This document shows, one piece after another, positions 9,555 through 18,892 of a DNA stretch of 64,000 nucleotides. The stretch is from Serratia silvae (GTDB lineage: Bacteria > Pseudomonadota > Gammaproteobacteria > Enterobacterales > Enterobacteriaceae): the NCBI RefSeq assembly GCF_023282985.1, contig NZ_JAGQDC010000010.1, positions 1 through 64,000 of the forward strand, in the 5' to 3' direction. The translations under genes and the position numbers were made by a program. Each line of letters opens with the position of its first letter. Positions within the stretch are counted from its first letter, which is position 1. The notes beneath the pieces are model-generated. The model was not told the DNA's origin and did not search any database. It worked only from the letters and a program-made list of their open reading frames with translations.

Positions 9555-9607
9555 TAGATCACATTTTGAAAGATAAATATTTTATTGTGAAAGATTAATT
9601 TGAAAGA
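9555..9607 (-). promoter_or_regulatory. Candidate srl operon control region (CRP half-site and SrlR-like repeats)
   Basis: Read on the minus strand, AAATGTGATCTA (9566-9555) is a perfect left half of the CRP consensus; the right half is poor. On the plus strand TGAAAGA occurs at 9567, 9588 and 9601, each preceded by T or GT, and two copies extend to TGAAAGAT. The cluster lies 100-150 bp upstream of srlA. Repeated short motifs next to a CRP site fit a DeoR-type repressor region, but the assignment is inferred. Confidence 0.45.
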
Positions 9608-9645
9608 AAAACAAATATCAACACAAGGATAGGGGGGTGGGGAAT

Positions 9646-9676
9646 GAAAAAGGCCCAGCAGAGCTGAGCCTTTAAT
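9646..9676 (-). terminator. Rho-independent terminator downstream of fbaB
   Basis: On the minus strand AAAGGCTCAGC-TCT-GCTGGGCCTTTTT forms a stem with one internal mismatch, followed by a T-run, about 25 nt after the fbaB stop codon. Confidence 0.85.
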
Positions 9677-9699
9677 GCTAATTATTTGATAAATAAAGA

Positions 9700-10749
9700 T
9701 TAAGCGATGGTGACTCTGTTGTCGAGATAGGTGTCCTGCACGGCATTGATCAAGGCAATGCCATCCTTCATCGATTTCTTGAACGCTTTACGTCCCAGGA
9801 TCAGTCCCATACCACCGGCCCGTTTGTTGATCACTGCGGTACGCACTGACTCTTGCAGGTCGTTTTCCCCTGCCGCGCCGCCAGAGTTGATCAAACCGGC
9901 ACGGCCCATGTAGCAGTTTGCCAGCTGGTAGCGCACCAGGTCGATCGGGTGATCGGTGGTCAGCTTGTCATAGACGCGATCATCGGTATAACCGAATTTC
10001 ACCGCGCGGTAGCCGCCGTTATTCTCGGCCATTTTCTGTTTAACGATATCGGCACCGATGGTAGCGGCTATGTGGTTGGCTTGGCCGGTCAGATCGGCGC
10101 TGGAATGATAGTCTACACCATCCTTGTTGAAGGCCGGGTTACGCAAATAGGCCCACAATACGGTCACCATGCCCAGTTCGTGAGCGCGCTCAAAGGCGAT
10201 CGAGATCTCTTCAATCTGGCGGCGTGACTGCTCGGAACCGAAGTAAATTGTTGCACCAACGGCCACCGCACCCATGTTGAATGCCTGCTCAACGCTGGCA
10301 TACAGGGTTTGGTCGTATTGCGTTGGATAGCTCAGGGTTTCGTTGTGGTTCAGTTTGACCAGGAACGGGATCTTGTGGGCGTAGCGGCGGGAGACCGAAG
10401 CCAGCACGCCGTAAGTGGAGGCCACGCAGTTACACCCGGCTTCGATCGCCAGTTCAACGATATTTTTTGGATCAAAATAGAGCGGGTTGGCGGCAAACGA
10501 GGCCCCGGCAGAGTGCTCCACGCCCTGATCGACCGGTAGGATCGACAGGTAACCGGTGCCTGCCAGGCGGCCATGGTTCAGCAAGGTTTGCATTGAGCGC
10601 AGCACGCTGTTTGGACGGTTGTTGTCGATCATCACCCGATCAACAAAGTCGCCACCGGGCAGGTACAGATTTTCAGCAGGGATGGTGGTGCAGCGGTGTT
10701 GCAATAAGTCTTCCGCTTCCTTACCTAACAATTGTGCAATATCCGTCAT
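9700..10749 (-). CDS. fbaB: Class I fructose-bisphosphate aldolase FbaB
   Basis: FbaB cleaves fructose 1,6-bisphosphate to dihydroxyacetone phosphate and glyceraldehyde 3-phosphate through a Schiff base. The 349-residue sequence is DhnA-type: [15 protein letters not shown] near residue 72, [11 protein letters not shown] in the middle, and the probable Schiff-base lysine in [11 protein letters not shown]. The C-terminus has [14 protein letters not shown] and [12 protein letters not shown] phosphate-binding loops. GGGAG precedes the ATG. It stands alone, with its own terminator, between the srl and rsp clusters; in E. coli this enzyme is favoured during gluconeogenic growth. Confidence 0.95.
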   Translation of the reverse strand: MTDIAQLLGKEAEDLLQHRCTTIPAENLYLPGGDFVDRVMIDNNRPNSVLRSMQTLLNHGRLAGTGYLSILPVDQGVEHSAGASFAANPLYFDPKNIVELAIEAGCNCVASTYGVLASVSRRYAHKIPFLVKLNHNETLSYPTQYDQTLYASVEQAFNMGAVAVGATIYFGSEQSRRQIEEISIAFERAHELGMVTVLWAYLRNPAFNKDGVDYHSSADLTGQANHIAATIGADIVKQKMAENNGGYRAVKFGYTDDRVYDKLTTDHPIDLVRYQLANCYMGRAGLINSGGAAGENDLQESVRTAVINKRAGGMGLILGRKAFKKSMKDGIALINAVQDTYLDNRVTIA

Positions 10750-10941
10750 GATTCACTCCCGTTAAAGCTTCCTATACACCGGTAAGTCTGGGTATTTGGC
10801 CACCGGCGTAGTCAAAAGCGGTGATTGAAGCTATGCAAAAGATACTAATCAAAACCTGATGGTGCGAAGAGACAATAGGTGCGATTGAGAAGAAATGCTA
10901 TTTAGAAGGCAAAATTTGCGAGTGAGCGTTTGTTGATGGCG

Positions 10942-10966
10942 TCCCCTTTCCTGGTCGGAGAGGGGA
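10942..10966 (-). terminator. Hairpin downstream of rspR
   Basis: CCCCTTTCC-TGGTC-GGAGAGGGG gives a nine-pair stem with one mismatch, immediately after the rspR stop codon. No strong T-run follows on the minus strand. Confidence 0.5.
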
Positions 10967-10973
10967 ACAGCTT

Positions 10974-11660
10974 TTACTCGGCTTCAAACCAGTCGGTGTT
11001 TTGCAGGGCAATCGGGGTGATCGAATAGATCATTTCCTGCAAATGCTCGTGAATAGCCCGCTCCGCCGCATCCGGATCCTGGGCTTTAAGTGCCTCAAAA
11101 ATACGGTAATGCTGGTGGATCAGATTCTCCGGCGGTGACACTTCGCTCAGGCTGAGGAAGCGCACCCGGTCCATCGTCGCTTTGATGGTCTCGATGGTTT
11201 CCCAAGCCAGGGCGCAGTTGGCCATTTGCGTCAGCAGATGGTGGAATTCGTCGTCCAGTGCCAAAAATTCGCGGATCTGATTATTCTGTGCCGCCAGCTC
11301 TTGGCGATGCAGATTATGCTCCAGCGTCATCAGTTGCTCGGGGGTGATGCTGGTGGCAACGCGCCGCACGATGGCACATTCCACCGCCTGACGGATAAAG
11401 CGTCCGTCGGCCACCCGTTTGGCGGAGATTTTCATCACAAAGGTACCGCGCTGCGGCAAGATCTGCACTAGCCCCGCCTCAGCCAGTTTGATAAAGGCTT
11501 CGCGCACCGGCTGGCGTGAAACACTGAAACGGGTGGAGATCTCTTTCTCGGAAAGCAACGTGCCCGGTGGGATGGTGCAATCGACAATATCTTTGCGCAG
11601 GAAACGATAGATCTGCTGATTGACCGGGACGTTATTCGTGAGGATGTACGATTCTGACAT
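10974..11660 (-). CDS. rspR: GntR/FadR-family regulator of the rsp cluster, RspR-like
   Basis: The N-terminal winged helix (about residues 12-75; [20 protein letters not shown]) is GntR type. The all-helical C-terminal FCD domain (about 85-215) has LDDEFHHLL and the HLQEMI histidine of a metal/ligand pocket. Sequence and length (228) closely resemble E. coli RspR (YdfH), which controls rspAB. It lies directly downstream of the sugar-acid genes, separated by a hairpin, and is probably transcribed separately. No good ribosome site precedes the ATG at 11660, so translation may be weak. A CATAC-AA-GTATG palindrome before rspA is a candidate operator. Confidence 0.88.
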   Translation of the reverse strand: MSESYILTNNVPVNQQIYRFLRKDIVDCTIPPGTLLSEKEISTRFSVSRQPVREAFIKLAEAGLVQILPQRGTFVMKISAKRVADGRFIRQAVECAIVRRVATSITPEQLMTLEHNLHRQELAAQNNQIREFLALDDEFHHLLTQMANCALAWETIETIKATMDRVRFLSLSEVSPPENLIHQHYRIFEALKAQDPDAAERAIHEHLQEMIYSITPIALQNTDWFEAE

Positions 11661-11717
11661 GGCGACAATTAATATGTAAGGGTAATGGTGAATTCCACCA
11701 TACTAGCAGATTACCCT

Positions 11718-11749
11718 GTGAAAGCGGGCGGATAAATCCACCCGCTTTC
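11718..11749 (-). terminator. Hairpin at the end of the rsp operon
   Basis: GAAAGCGGG and CCCGCTTTC are inverted repeats around a short loop (with an extra TGGA/TCCG extension), just after the stop of the mannonate oxidoreductase gene. The T-run is weak. Confidence 0.6.
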
Positions 11750-11761
11750 TATGCGTTTCTA

Positions 11762-13222
11762 TTAACGTGCAAGCACTCTTGCCATCGTCGCTTTAGCTCC
11801 CCGCGCCAACAGCGCCAGATAAGCATGGGTCACAAGCTCAACGAAGCGTTGATTATCCGGCAGGTCGCGTCCGAACACTGAGGTCATTTGCAGTAGCGCC
11901 ATCACGCGAGCCTCACCTTCCGCACTATTGGCGACGCGCTGCGCAATTTCCTCACGTAATGGATCGCTGATGTCGATCGGCTGACCCTGTTCATCCTTAC
12001 CCCCGACGTAACGCATCCAGCCCGCCACACCCAGGGCCAGACAGTCAAAATCACTGCCGTTGGCCAAATGCCAGCGTACCGAATCCAGCATGCGTTGCGG
12101 CAGCTTTTGCGTGCCGTCCATAGCGATCTGCCAGGTGCGATGCTTTAACGCCGTGTTGCGATAACGTGCCAGCAGGGAATCGGCGTATTTCTCCAGATCG
12201 GTTCCCGGCGTGTTCAGCGTGGGAGCCTGTTCTGCCAGCATCAGATGGCGGGCAGCATTGACGTAATGCTCATCCTGCATACAGTCGCTAATGTGTTGGT
12301 AACCGGCCAGATAACCCAGATAGGCCAGGAACGAGTGGCTGCCGTTCAGCATACGCAGCTTCATCTCTTCGAACGGCAAGACGTCGCTGACCAGTTCGGC
12401 ACCGGCTTGTTCCCATGCCGGGCGGCCAGCCACGAAGTTGTCCTCAATCACCCATTGGCGGAATGGTTCGCAGGCCACGGCTGCCGGATCCTGCACGCCG
12501 GTTTGCTGTGCGACCAAGGCCAGGGTGTCTGGCGTCACGGCAGGCACGATGCGATCGACCATGGTGGAAGGGAAGGTGACGTGCGTTTCGATCCACGCGG
12601 CTAACGCCGGATCGAGCGCTTTGGCATAGGTGGTGATCACGTTGCGGGTCACATGGCCGTTTTCCGGCATATTGTCGCAAGACATTACGCTGAACGCAGG
12701 TTGCCCGGCCGCTTTACGCTGCGCCAAGGCTGCGACGATGACCCCAACGGCGCTCTGCGGGTAATGCGGATTAGCCAGATCCCGCACAATTAGCGGATGA
12801 TCCAGCTGCAACTGGCCTGTGGCGGGGGAATGGCAGTAGCCTTTTTCGGTGATGGTCATGGACACAATCGCCACTTCGGGCTGGGCCAGGGCCTGGAATA
12901 CGGCGTCCAGCCCGTCGACTTGTGCATGCAGCGCTTGTTTTACTATGCCCACCACCCGGCATCGCCAGGCATCGGCTGACATCTCGGCCACGCTGTAGAG
13001 CATATCTTGTTGTTTGAGATCGGCGATTTGCTGTTCGCCGCCGATCAGGTTGATTTCGCAGTAACCCCAGTCGCTGCCGTGCTCCTGTGCCAGAATATCT
13101 GCGTATATCGCCTGGTGGGCGCGATGAAAGGCACCAAAGCCCAAATGAACCAGGCGTGGAACCAGTTTGCTACGATCGTATTGCGGAACAATGGCGTTGG
13201 CGGCTAACAGCTTGGTATCCAT
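11762..13222 (-). CDS. Mannitol-dehydrogenase-family sugar-acid oxidoreductase (mannonate/fructuronate type)
   Basis: This long-chain polyol dehydrogenase probably interconverts D-mannonate and D-fructuronate with NAD(H). The N-terminal Rossmann part has [16 protein letters not shown], followed by [10 protein letters not shown]. The catalytic region contains [19 protein letters not shown], the K-x(4)-N-x-x-H signature of the family. From ATG 13222 it is 486 residues, the length of E. coli YdfI; a GTG four codons upstream lacks a ribosome site. It forms an operon with the permease, rspB and the dehydratase rspA, so the cluster could import a hexonate and interconvert it with keto-sugar acids. 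YdfI/UxuB orthology is inferred. Confidence 0.88.
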   Translation of the reverse strand: MDTKLLAANAIVPQYDRSKLVPRLVHLGFGAFHRAHQAIYADILAQEHGSDWGYCEINLIGGEQQIADLKQQDMLYSVAEMSADAWRCRVVGIVKQALHAQVDGLDAVFQALAQPEVAIVSMTITEKGYCHSPATGQLQLDHPLIVRDLANPHYPQSAVGVIVAALAQRKAAGQPAFSVMSCDNMPENGHVTRNVITTYAKALDPALAAWIETHVTFPSTMVDRIVPAVTPDTLALVAQQTGVQDPAAVACEPFRQWVIEDNFVAGRPAWEQAGAELVSDVLPFEEMKLRMLNGSHSFLAYLGYLAGYQHISDCMQDEHYVNAARHLMLAEQAPTLNTPGTDLEKYADSLLARYRNTALKHRTWQIAMDGTQKLPQRMLDSVRWHLANGSDFDCLALGVAGWMRYVGGKDEQGQPIDISDPLREEIAQRVANSAEGEARVMALLQMTSVFGRDLPDNQRFVELVTHAYLALLARGAKATMARVLAR

Positions 13223-13252
13223 GTTAAAACTCACTGTGTGATGTGAAGGGGA

Positions 13253-14650
13253 TTAATGACTGCTGACGTGCTGGGCTATCGGCAGCGCTGGGCTTTCCGC
13301 GGCATCTTCCGGCAGGCTCAGGTCGCGATCTTTTATCTCTGGCATCAATATCGCTGCCAGCAAACCGATAACGGAGTAAACGATCATCATGGTTGCAATT
13401 GGCCACCAGGAGTCGGTCATATTGCAGAAGATACCGGCTAATACCGGGCCGAAGCCGACCGCCACCAAACCACCGGCCTCTTTGGAGATCGCCATGCGGG
13501 TAAAGCGGTTACGTGAACCAAACATTTCCGCCATGGTGATATTTTCCAGTGCAAACAGGCCCAGCACCGCGACGTTATGGATAATAATGATCGAGGCCAT
13601 AATCACGTTCACCTCATTGGTCTTATCCACAATCATCGAAATCATTGGGTAAGCCAGAATGATGGCGGAGATATTGACCAGGATATAAGGCACCCGGCGG
13701 CCGATCTTGTCTGAGAGCCAGCCAAGGAACGGGATAGTAATAAAGCCAATGGCGGAGCTGATCATCAAGGCGTCGGTTGGGATAGCCTTCTCAAACAGCA
13801 GGGTTTGCACCAGATAACCGGCCAGGAAGGTCTGGATCAGACCGGAGTTGCCTGCCTGGCCGAAACGCAGCCCGGTAGCCAGCCAGAAGGATTTGCTGCT
13901 GAACATTGCCGACAGCGAATGGGTATTGTCAGCCACGGCGTTAGCCGGTGTTGCGGTGGTACTGTCGTCGTTCACCTTTTCAAACACTGGGCTTTCTTTC
14001 AGGTTCATACGCAGCCAGATGGCGAACAGCATGACGACCACGCTGGCCAGGAAAGGTACGCGCCAGCCCCAGGCCAGCAGCTCTTCTTTCGACAGGAAGA
14101 AGAACATCACAGCCCAGATAGCGGTTGCCGACAGTGTGCCGCAGTTGGTGCCCATGGCAACCAGTGAGGAGATAATCCCACGTTTACCTTTAGGTGCATA
14201 TTCCGCCAGCATGGTGCCGGCTCCGGATATTTCCGCACCGGCACCCAGCCCTTGAATAATACGCAGTAACACCAGTAACAAGGGGGCGAAAATACCGATT
14301 TGCGCATAGGTTGGCAGTACGCCGATTAAGGTGGTGCAGATCCCCATCATGGTAATGGTAATAAACAGCACCTTTTTACGGCCGATGGTATCCCCCATGC
14401 GTCCAAAGAAGAAGGCACCCGCGATACGGGCGATATAACCAGCGCCGTAAGTGCCCATCGCCAAGATCAACGCCATGGCGGCGGATTGTTCCGGGAAAAA
14501 TATTTCATGGAAGACTAATGCTGCACCTAGCGAATAAAGCTGAAAATCCATAAATTCCAGTGCGGTACCAAGCCAGCCAGAAACGGCCGCCTTGATCAGA
14601 TCCGAGGTACTTCTTTCCGGCTGAGTGTTGTCAATTTTTGCGTTCATCAT
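13253..14650 (-). CDS. MFS metabolite:H+ symporter, YdfJ-like
   Basis: Twelve hydrophobic segments are visible, with MFS loop motifs FFGRMGDTIGRKKVL and WLSDKIGRRVPY. The N-terminal SGWLGTALEFMDFQLYS and the arrangement are typical of the MHS (sugar-acid/dicarboxylate) branch. From the tandem ATGs at 14650/14647 it is 465 residues; an upstream TTG frame (to 14689) is less likely. It lies between rspB and the mannonate oxidoreductase, as in the E. coli rsp-ydfJI region, so the substrate is probably the sugar acid acted on by those enzymes. Confidence 0.88.
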   Translation of the reverse strand: MMNAKIDNTQPERSTSDLIKAAVSGWLGTALEFMDFQLYSLGAALVFHEIFFPEQSAAMALILAMGTYGAGYIARIAGAFFFGRMGDTIGRKKVLFITITMMGICTTLIGVLPTYAQIGIFAPLLLVLLRIIQGLGAGAEISGAGTMLAEYAPKGKRGIISSLVAMGTNCGTLSATAIWAVMFFFLSKEELLAWGWRVPFLASVVVMLFAIWLRMNLKESPVFEKVNDDSTTATPANAVADNTHSLSAMFSSKSFWLATGLRFGQAGNSGLIQTFLAGYLVQTLLFEKAIPTDALMISSAIGFITIPFLGWLSDKIGRRVPYILVNISAIILAYPMISMIVDKTNEVNVIMASIIIIHNVAVLGLFALENITMAEMFGSRNRFTRMAISKEAGGLVAVGFGPVLAGIFCNMTDSWWPIATMMIVYSVIGLLAAILMPEIKDRDLSLPEDAAESPALPIAQHVSSH

Positions 14651-14754
14651 TGTTCTGTTCTCTGCAAATTGTTGTTGTAAGGACGGCAAAGATGAGGTTC
14701 AGAAGCCCCTGTTTCTTTCCAGCTACAGCAGGCCGTAGCTGGAAAGTGGTCAGG

Positions 14755-15768
14755 TCAGAATTTCAGTAAAACTTTACAGCACTGCTTTTGGTCTTTTTCG
14801 AAGATCTCCATCGCTTCAATCACTTGCGTAAACGTAAACTGATGGGTGATCAGTTTCTCTGGTTGGATCTGGCGTTGCGTCATCCAGGCAATCACCTGCG
14901 GGAAGCGGTTGCTGTTGAGGCGTGAACTGTAAATCGAGATCTCTTTGCTGGTAATGGCTTGCTGGCTGATCACGCAGGGCTCGGCAGAGAAGCCCATAAT
15001 GCCAATGCGTGCAGCGGGAGAAGCCAAGTCGATTGCCTCTGGCAGAATGGCAGGGTGGCAGGCTGCATCGATGATCAGCGTTGGCCGGATGCCGAGTTTT
15101 TGTAACTCGCTGGCCAAATCAAGCTGGCTGTTGTTGATCACTACATCCGCGCCGTTGGCGGTGGCCATCGCCAGGCGCTCATCGATACGGTCAGCCACCA
15201 CAATCTGTTTAACGCCGTAAACGCCGCGCAGCGCCTGAATAGAGGTGAGGCCCATCGGCCCTGCACCATACACCAATGCTACATCTAGCGGGCCAGGTTG
15301 CAGTTGGCTACAGATGTTGGCAGCAATGGTGAAGGGTTCGACCATAGTGGCTTCGTTATCTGGAATGCTGTCCGGCACCCGATGGGCATTTTGGGCAGGT
15401 AGCGTCACATATTCGCTGAATCCGCCGTCACGGTGCACGCCAATGACCTGCAGTTCGGTGCAGACGTTTGGCCTGCCCACCGAGCAGGGATAGCAATGGC
15501 CACAGCTGACAACCGGATCACCCACCACGCGTTCTCCGATGCGTGACGGGTCTACACCTTCGCCGATAGCGTCGATATGGCCAAAGAATTCATGGCCGAT
15601 CACGCGTGGATATTTGGCAAACGGGTTATGGCCGCGATAGATATGCACGTCGGAACCGCAGATCCCGGCGCTAGCCACACGGATCCGGACTTCACCTTGT
15701 AGCGGCGATGGCAACGGACATTCTTCAATCACTAGTTGCCCTGGCTGTTGAACAGTAATGCTTTTCAT
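14755..15768 (-). CDS. rspB: Zinc-type alcohol dehydrogenase RspB
   Basis: RspB is a medium-chain, zinc-dependent dehydrogenase. The catalytic-zinc region GICGSDVHIYRGHNPF and GHEFFG lies near residues 35-70. The structural zinc loop CGHCYPCSVGRPNVC has four cysteines, and the NAD loop VYGAGPMGL is near residue 165. ATG 15768 is preferred to the longer frame because GAGGAATTTCC precedes it and E. coli RspB starts MKSI. It is 337 residues and closely matches E. coli RspB. It lies 14 bp after rspA and probably oxidises a sugar acid; the exact substrate is not established. Confidence 0.92.
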   Translation of the reverse strand: MKSITVQQPGQLVIEECPLPSPLQGEVRIRVASAGICGSDVHIYRGHNPFAKYPRVIGHEFFGHIDAIGEGVDPSRIGERVVGDPVVSCGHCYPCSVGRPNVCTELQVIGVHRDGGFSEYVTLPAQNAHRVPDSIPDNEATMVEPFTIAANICSQLQPGPLDVALVYGAGPMGLTSIQALRGVYGVKQIVVADRIDERLAMATANGADVVINNSQLDLASELQKLGIRPTLIIDAACHPAILPEAIDLASPAARIGIMGFSAEPCVISQQAITSKEISIYSSRLNSNRFPQVIAWMTQRQIQPEKLITHQFTFTQVIEAMEIFEKDQKQCCKVLLKF

Positions 15769-15782
15769 GGAAATTCCTCGGG

Positions 15783-16997
15783 TTACCAGTTCCACAGGGT
15801 GCCGTCTTCCAGGCGTGCTACCGGCAGGTAGGCTGGATCGTAGGGATATTTGGCCGCCAGTTTTTCGTCAAACTCGATGCCCAACCCTGGTTTTTCGCCC
15901 GGATGCATATAGCCGTTGTCGAACGTCCAGTTATGAGGGAACACTTCCAGCATCTGTTCGGAGTAACCCATATATTCCTGCACGCCGAAGTTCGGCACCC
16001 ACAGGTCAAAGTGCAACGCCGCTGCCATGCAGATTGGCGAAAGATCGGAAGGGCCGTGGGAGCCGGTACGCACCTGATACAGCGAAGCGAAATCGGCGAT
16101 ACGGCGCATACCGGTGATGCCTCCAGCGTGGGTGATGGTGGTACGGATGTAATCGATCAACTGCTCTTCAATCAGCTGCTTGCAATCCCAGATGCTGTTG
16201 AACACCTCACCGACCGCAATCGGGGTCACGGTATGCTGGCGGATCAGGCGGAAGCACTCCTGGTTTTCGGCTGGGGTGGGATCTTCCATCCAGAACAGGC
16301 GGTATTGCTCGACGCTTTTGCCAAAGCGGGCGGCTTCGATCGGCGTCAAACGGTGATGCATGTCGTGCAGCAGATGTTCGTCAAAACCGAATTTGCTACG
16401 TACGGCTTCAAACAGTTTAGGGGTGAAATCGAGGTATTTCTCGGTTGACCACAGCTGCTCTTCCGGCCAGTTACCTTTGGTGGCTGGCTCATATGCCAGG
16501 CCTTTGCCCTTGGCCATGCCGTAGGTGGTTTTCATCCCTGGTACACCGCATTGTGCACGGATCGCCTTGAAGCCTAGCTCCTTGTGCTTGGCATAATCGT
16601 CCAGGACTTCGTCAATCGAGTGACCGGTGGTGTGGCAATACACCATGACGCCGGTACGTGAAGCGCCACCCAGCAACTGGTACAGCGGCATATTGGCCGC
16701 TTTGGCCTTGATATCCCACAGTGCCGTATCCACCGCAGAGATTGCCGACATGGTCACCGGGCCACGGCGCCAGTAAGCACCTTTGTAGAAGTACTGCCAG
16801 ATATCCTCAATTTGGTGAGCATCGCGGCCAATCAGCTGCGGGCAGACGTGATCTTCCAGATAAGACGCTACCGGTAGTTCGCGGCCATTCAGGGTTGCAT
16901 CGCCGATCCCGGTTAGCCCGCAGTCGGTCGTGATCTTCAGGGTGACGAAATTTCTCCCTGGGCAGGTGACAAACACCTCGGCCTTAATAATTTTCAT
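15783..16997 (-). CDS. rspA: D-mannonate dehydratase family protein RspA (enolase superfamily)
   Basis: RspA homologues dehydrate D-mannonate to 2-keto-3-deoxygluconate; in E. coli the gene was first linked to starvation and homoserine-lactone signalling. Metal ligands expected of the family are visible as Asp in LLHDMHHR, Glu in WMEDPTP and Glu in AVGEVF, with SHGPSDLSP later in the barrel. Its 404 residues are very close to E. coli RspA. ATG 16997 (MKIIKAEVF) is preferred over a GTG three codons earlier. It is the first gene of the operon; upstream lie a CRP half-site and a short palindrome. Confidence 0.93.
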   Translation of the reverse strand: MKIIKAEVFVTCPGRNFVTLKITTDCGLTGIGDATLNGRELPVASYLEDHVCPQLIGRDAHQIEDIWQYFYKGAYWRRGPVTMSAISAVDTALWDIKAKAANMPLYQLLGGASRTGVMVYCHTTGHSIDEVLDDYAKHKELGFKAIRAQCGVPGMKTTYGMAKGKGLAYEPATKGNWPEEQLWSTEKYLDFTPKLFEAVRSKFGFDEHLLHDMHHRLTPIEAARFGKSVEQYRLFWMEDPTPAENQECFRLIRQHTVTPIAVGEVFNSIWDCKQLIEEQLIDYIRTTITHAGGITGMRRIADFASLYQVRTGSHGPSDLSPICMAAALHFDLWVPNFGVQEYMGYSEQMLEVFPHNWTFDNGYMHPGEKPGLGIEFDEKLAAKYPYDPAYLPVARLEDGTLWNW

Positions 16998-17058
16998 GAC
17001 TTCCACATCCTGTTTATGCTGATAACGTATGGGCGGAAATTAACCTTGAACTGACTAC

Positions 17059-17102
17059 CATACAAGTATGACTTGTGAGAATTGCCGATTGAGATCACAT
17101 TT
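17059..17102 (-). promoter_or_regulatory. Candidate rspA operator and CRP half-site
   Basis: CATACAAGTATG (17059-17070) is an inverted repeat of CATAC/GTATG around AA, 62 bp upstream of the rspA ATG. On the minus strand AAATGTGATCTC (17102-17091) matches a CRP left half-site. The palindrome is a reasonable binding site for the adjacent GntR-type regulator, and the CRP half-site fits catabolite control of a sugar-acid operon. Neither is proven. Confidence 0.45.
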
Positions 17103-17217
17103 ATTCGTGGATAGCAGACGTGGGGGTGGCGGTTTTATCTTGAGGTAAAAAGAGGGTGGTTGGTTCGCAGGTGTGTTCAGGAGTGGGAGCTAATTTGTAG
17201 CACGTACTGTCCCCTCT

Positions 17218-17390
17218 CCTTGGGGCTGTCTCTTATACACATCTCAAGTTGCGGTCAAATGGCCGTAATTTGAGAAACATAGTAGGCTGATTGTAAAGAG
17301 AAATTTTCCGAGTGCCCTATTGATGCGCTTGAAATAATTCCAATAAAAAACAGTAAGATGCCGAGTTGTGTATAAGAGACAGCCTTGGGG
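17218..17390. mobile_element. Non-autonomous mini-element with Tn5/IS50-type ends and 8-bp target duplication
   Basis: The 157-bp body (17226-17382) starts CTGTCTCTTATACACATCT, identical to the Tn5 mosaic-end core, and ends with the inverted CTGTCTCTTATACACAACT, so 16 terminal bases match exactly. It is flanked by CCTTGGGG on both sides (17218-17225 and 17383-17390), a direct target duplication of the size used by IS50-type IS4-family elements. No coding frame is present inside. It would need a transposase supplied in trans. The target was a hairpin: removing the element and one duplication gives CCCTCTCCTTGGGGAGAGGG. The unequal inner ends and intact duplication argue against a sequencing-adapter artefact. 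Confidence 0.85.
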
Positions 17391-17458
17391 AGAGGGCTAG
17401 GGTGAGTGGAGTTACGCCGGGCTAAAGCCTGCTCGATCTGAGCACGTTGCTTATTTGC

Positions 17459-18358
17459 TTATTCCAGCAGATCGCAATTTGGCGGTAAGCGGCACTCAAT
17501 AGCATTAGGCAGTACCTCAATGCGGAAATTCCGGCCCTTCAGCGGTTCGCCATCCAGGTTAAAGGTAATTTCATGCGGTGCGGCGATCTCTAGCCATGGC
17601 AATGCGGCATCAACTACGTTGCTGTTTTCCTCACCGCTGAACAGGATATTGACCAGCGTAGGAATCAACTCTTCGGCGGTCAGTAGGCGTACCTGCAATA
17701 AACCATCGTTGATCAGTGCGCCAGGGCAAAGTTTCTGCCCACCCCCGGCCTGCCTGCCGTTACCGATACCGATCACCAGCGCTTCCCCACGCCAATGGAA
17801 ATCTGGCCCGCGGATCTCGCAGCTGTCGGCTTTTAGCGCATCCAGGCGCAGCAGCCCGTGGATGAAATAAGAAACGCCTCCCAGCGCGGCCTTCAGCTTT
17901 TCCGGGGTTTCGGTGGTGATGCGGGTGCCAAACCCGCCGGTCGCCATATTGATGAAATAGCGCTCGTCATTGACCTTGGCCAGATCGATCGGCACCGCTC
18001 GGCCCTTGATGGCTAACTGCAAGGCCAAATCTGGCTGTAGGGGAATAGAGCAGGCGGTCGCAAAGTCGTTGGCGGTGCCCAGCGGCAGTATGCCTAGTAT
18101 TGGGCGAAACTCTGCTGGGAGTTGTGCCAATGCAGCAGCAACCTCGTTGATAGTACCGTCGCCGCCACCGGCGATCACGGTTGCCACCCGCAGTTGGCTG
18201 GCCTCTTTGACGTAACGAGCGGCATCCCCCAGTTCCCAGGTGACGCGGACATGCAGGGTCAGGCCCTCATGGCGCAGCATGTTCACCGCAGCGCGAACTT
18301 CCTCGTTGCCTGAGCTTTTACCATTGATGATAAGTAGTGCTGGTGCATATTGGTGCAT
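17459..18358 (-). CDS. yegS: Lipid/diacylglycerol-kinase-family protein YegS
   Basis: YegS belongs to the DAG-kinase/NAD-kinase fold and phosphorylates lipids such as phosphatidylglycerol in vitro. The nucleotide loops are visible as [12 protein letters not shown] near residue 62 and [12 protein letters not shown] near residue 93, with [16 protein letters not shown] and NLDGEP later. At 299 residues it matches E. coli. AGGATCAGGA precedes the ATG. In E. coli it also lies near yegQ and the bae-mdt region, so the synteny agrees. Confidence 0.92.
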   Translation of the reverse strand: MHQYAPALLIINGKSSGNEEVRAAVNMLRHEGLTLHVRVTWELGDAARYVKEASQLRVATVIAGGGDGTINEVAAALAQLPAEFRPILGILPLGTANDFATACSIPLQPDLALQLAIKGRAVPIDLAKVNDERYFINMATGGFGTRITTETPEKLKAALGGVSYFIHGLLRLDALKADSCEIRGPDFHWRGEALVIGIGNGRQAGGGQKLCPGALINDGLLQVRLLTAEELIPTLVNILFSGEENSNVVDAALPWLEIAAPHEITFNLDGEPLKGRNFRIEVLPNAIECRLPPNCDLLE

Positions 18359-18892
18359 TCCTGATCCTTGTGGCGAAAAATGAATCGGCTGTCAAAGGGG
18401 GGCCAGGTGGGTTTCCCTGTAGCTAAACCCCTAACCCAAGTCGTTAACGATAAACCACAAGCCAGTGGCGGGCCATAAGAATATTCAGGTAATGCCGAGT
18501 TTGGCTGCTACAGGGTATTTATAGAGTCAATGCCCAATGGGGGTAATACCTTTCTCTCACGCGAGTTAAGCGTTGGTATTAACGACCTTATTAATCGCTA
18601 TAGAATAATTTATATATTGCAGGGGAAATGATAAGCCGCTTGGCGTAATGCAAGAAATATCCTAAAAATGCCAATGAAATTTTCAGCTAATTGAAATTAA
18701 AGGGGATAAAAAAGAAAAGGCCAACCCAAGGGAGATTGGGCTGGCTAAGGAGGTGGTTCCTAGTATTGCTATGCAAATATTTTCGTTGTTAGTTTTAAGC
18801 AGCCTGATAATAACCAAGCCGCGAGCTCATTGATGTGATCTGATTCTAATATTTGCCAAAAATTGCCACCCAGGCGGGTGGCGATAAAAATC
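18359..18892. other. Intergenic region between yegS and trhP
   Basis: No coding frame is supported. It holds the likely yegS promoter (AT-rich part around 18590-18680) and, at 18709-18748, the trhP terminator. Nothing else was recognised. Confidence 0.6.
18709..18748 (-). terminator. Rho-independent terminator downstream of trhP
   Basis: On the minus strand AGCCAGCCCAA-TCTCCC-TTGGGTTGGC forms a long stem (one mismatch), followed by a T-rich run with one C. Confidence 0.85.

Noticed and set aside
17226-17382. Tn5-type ends as a sequencing library adapter artefact
   Set aside because: An adapter artefact would give end-to-end junctions, not a 157-bp unrelated interior with an 8-bp target duplication and non-identical inner ends.
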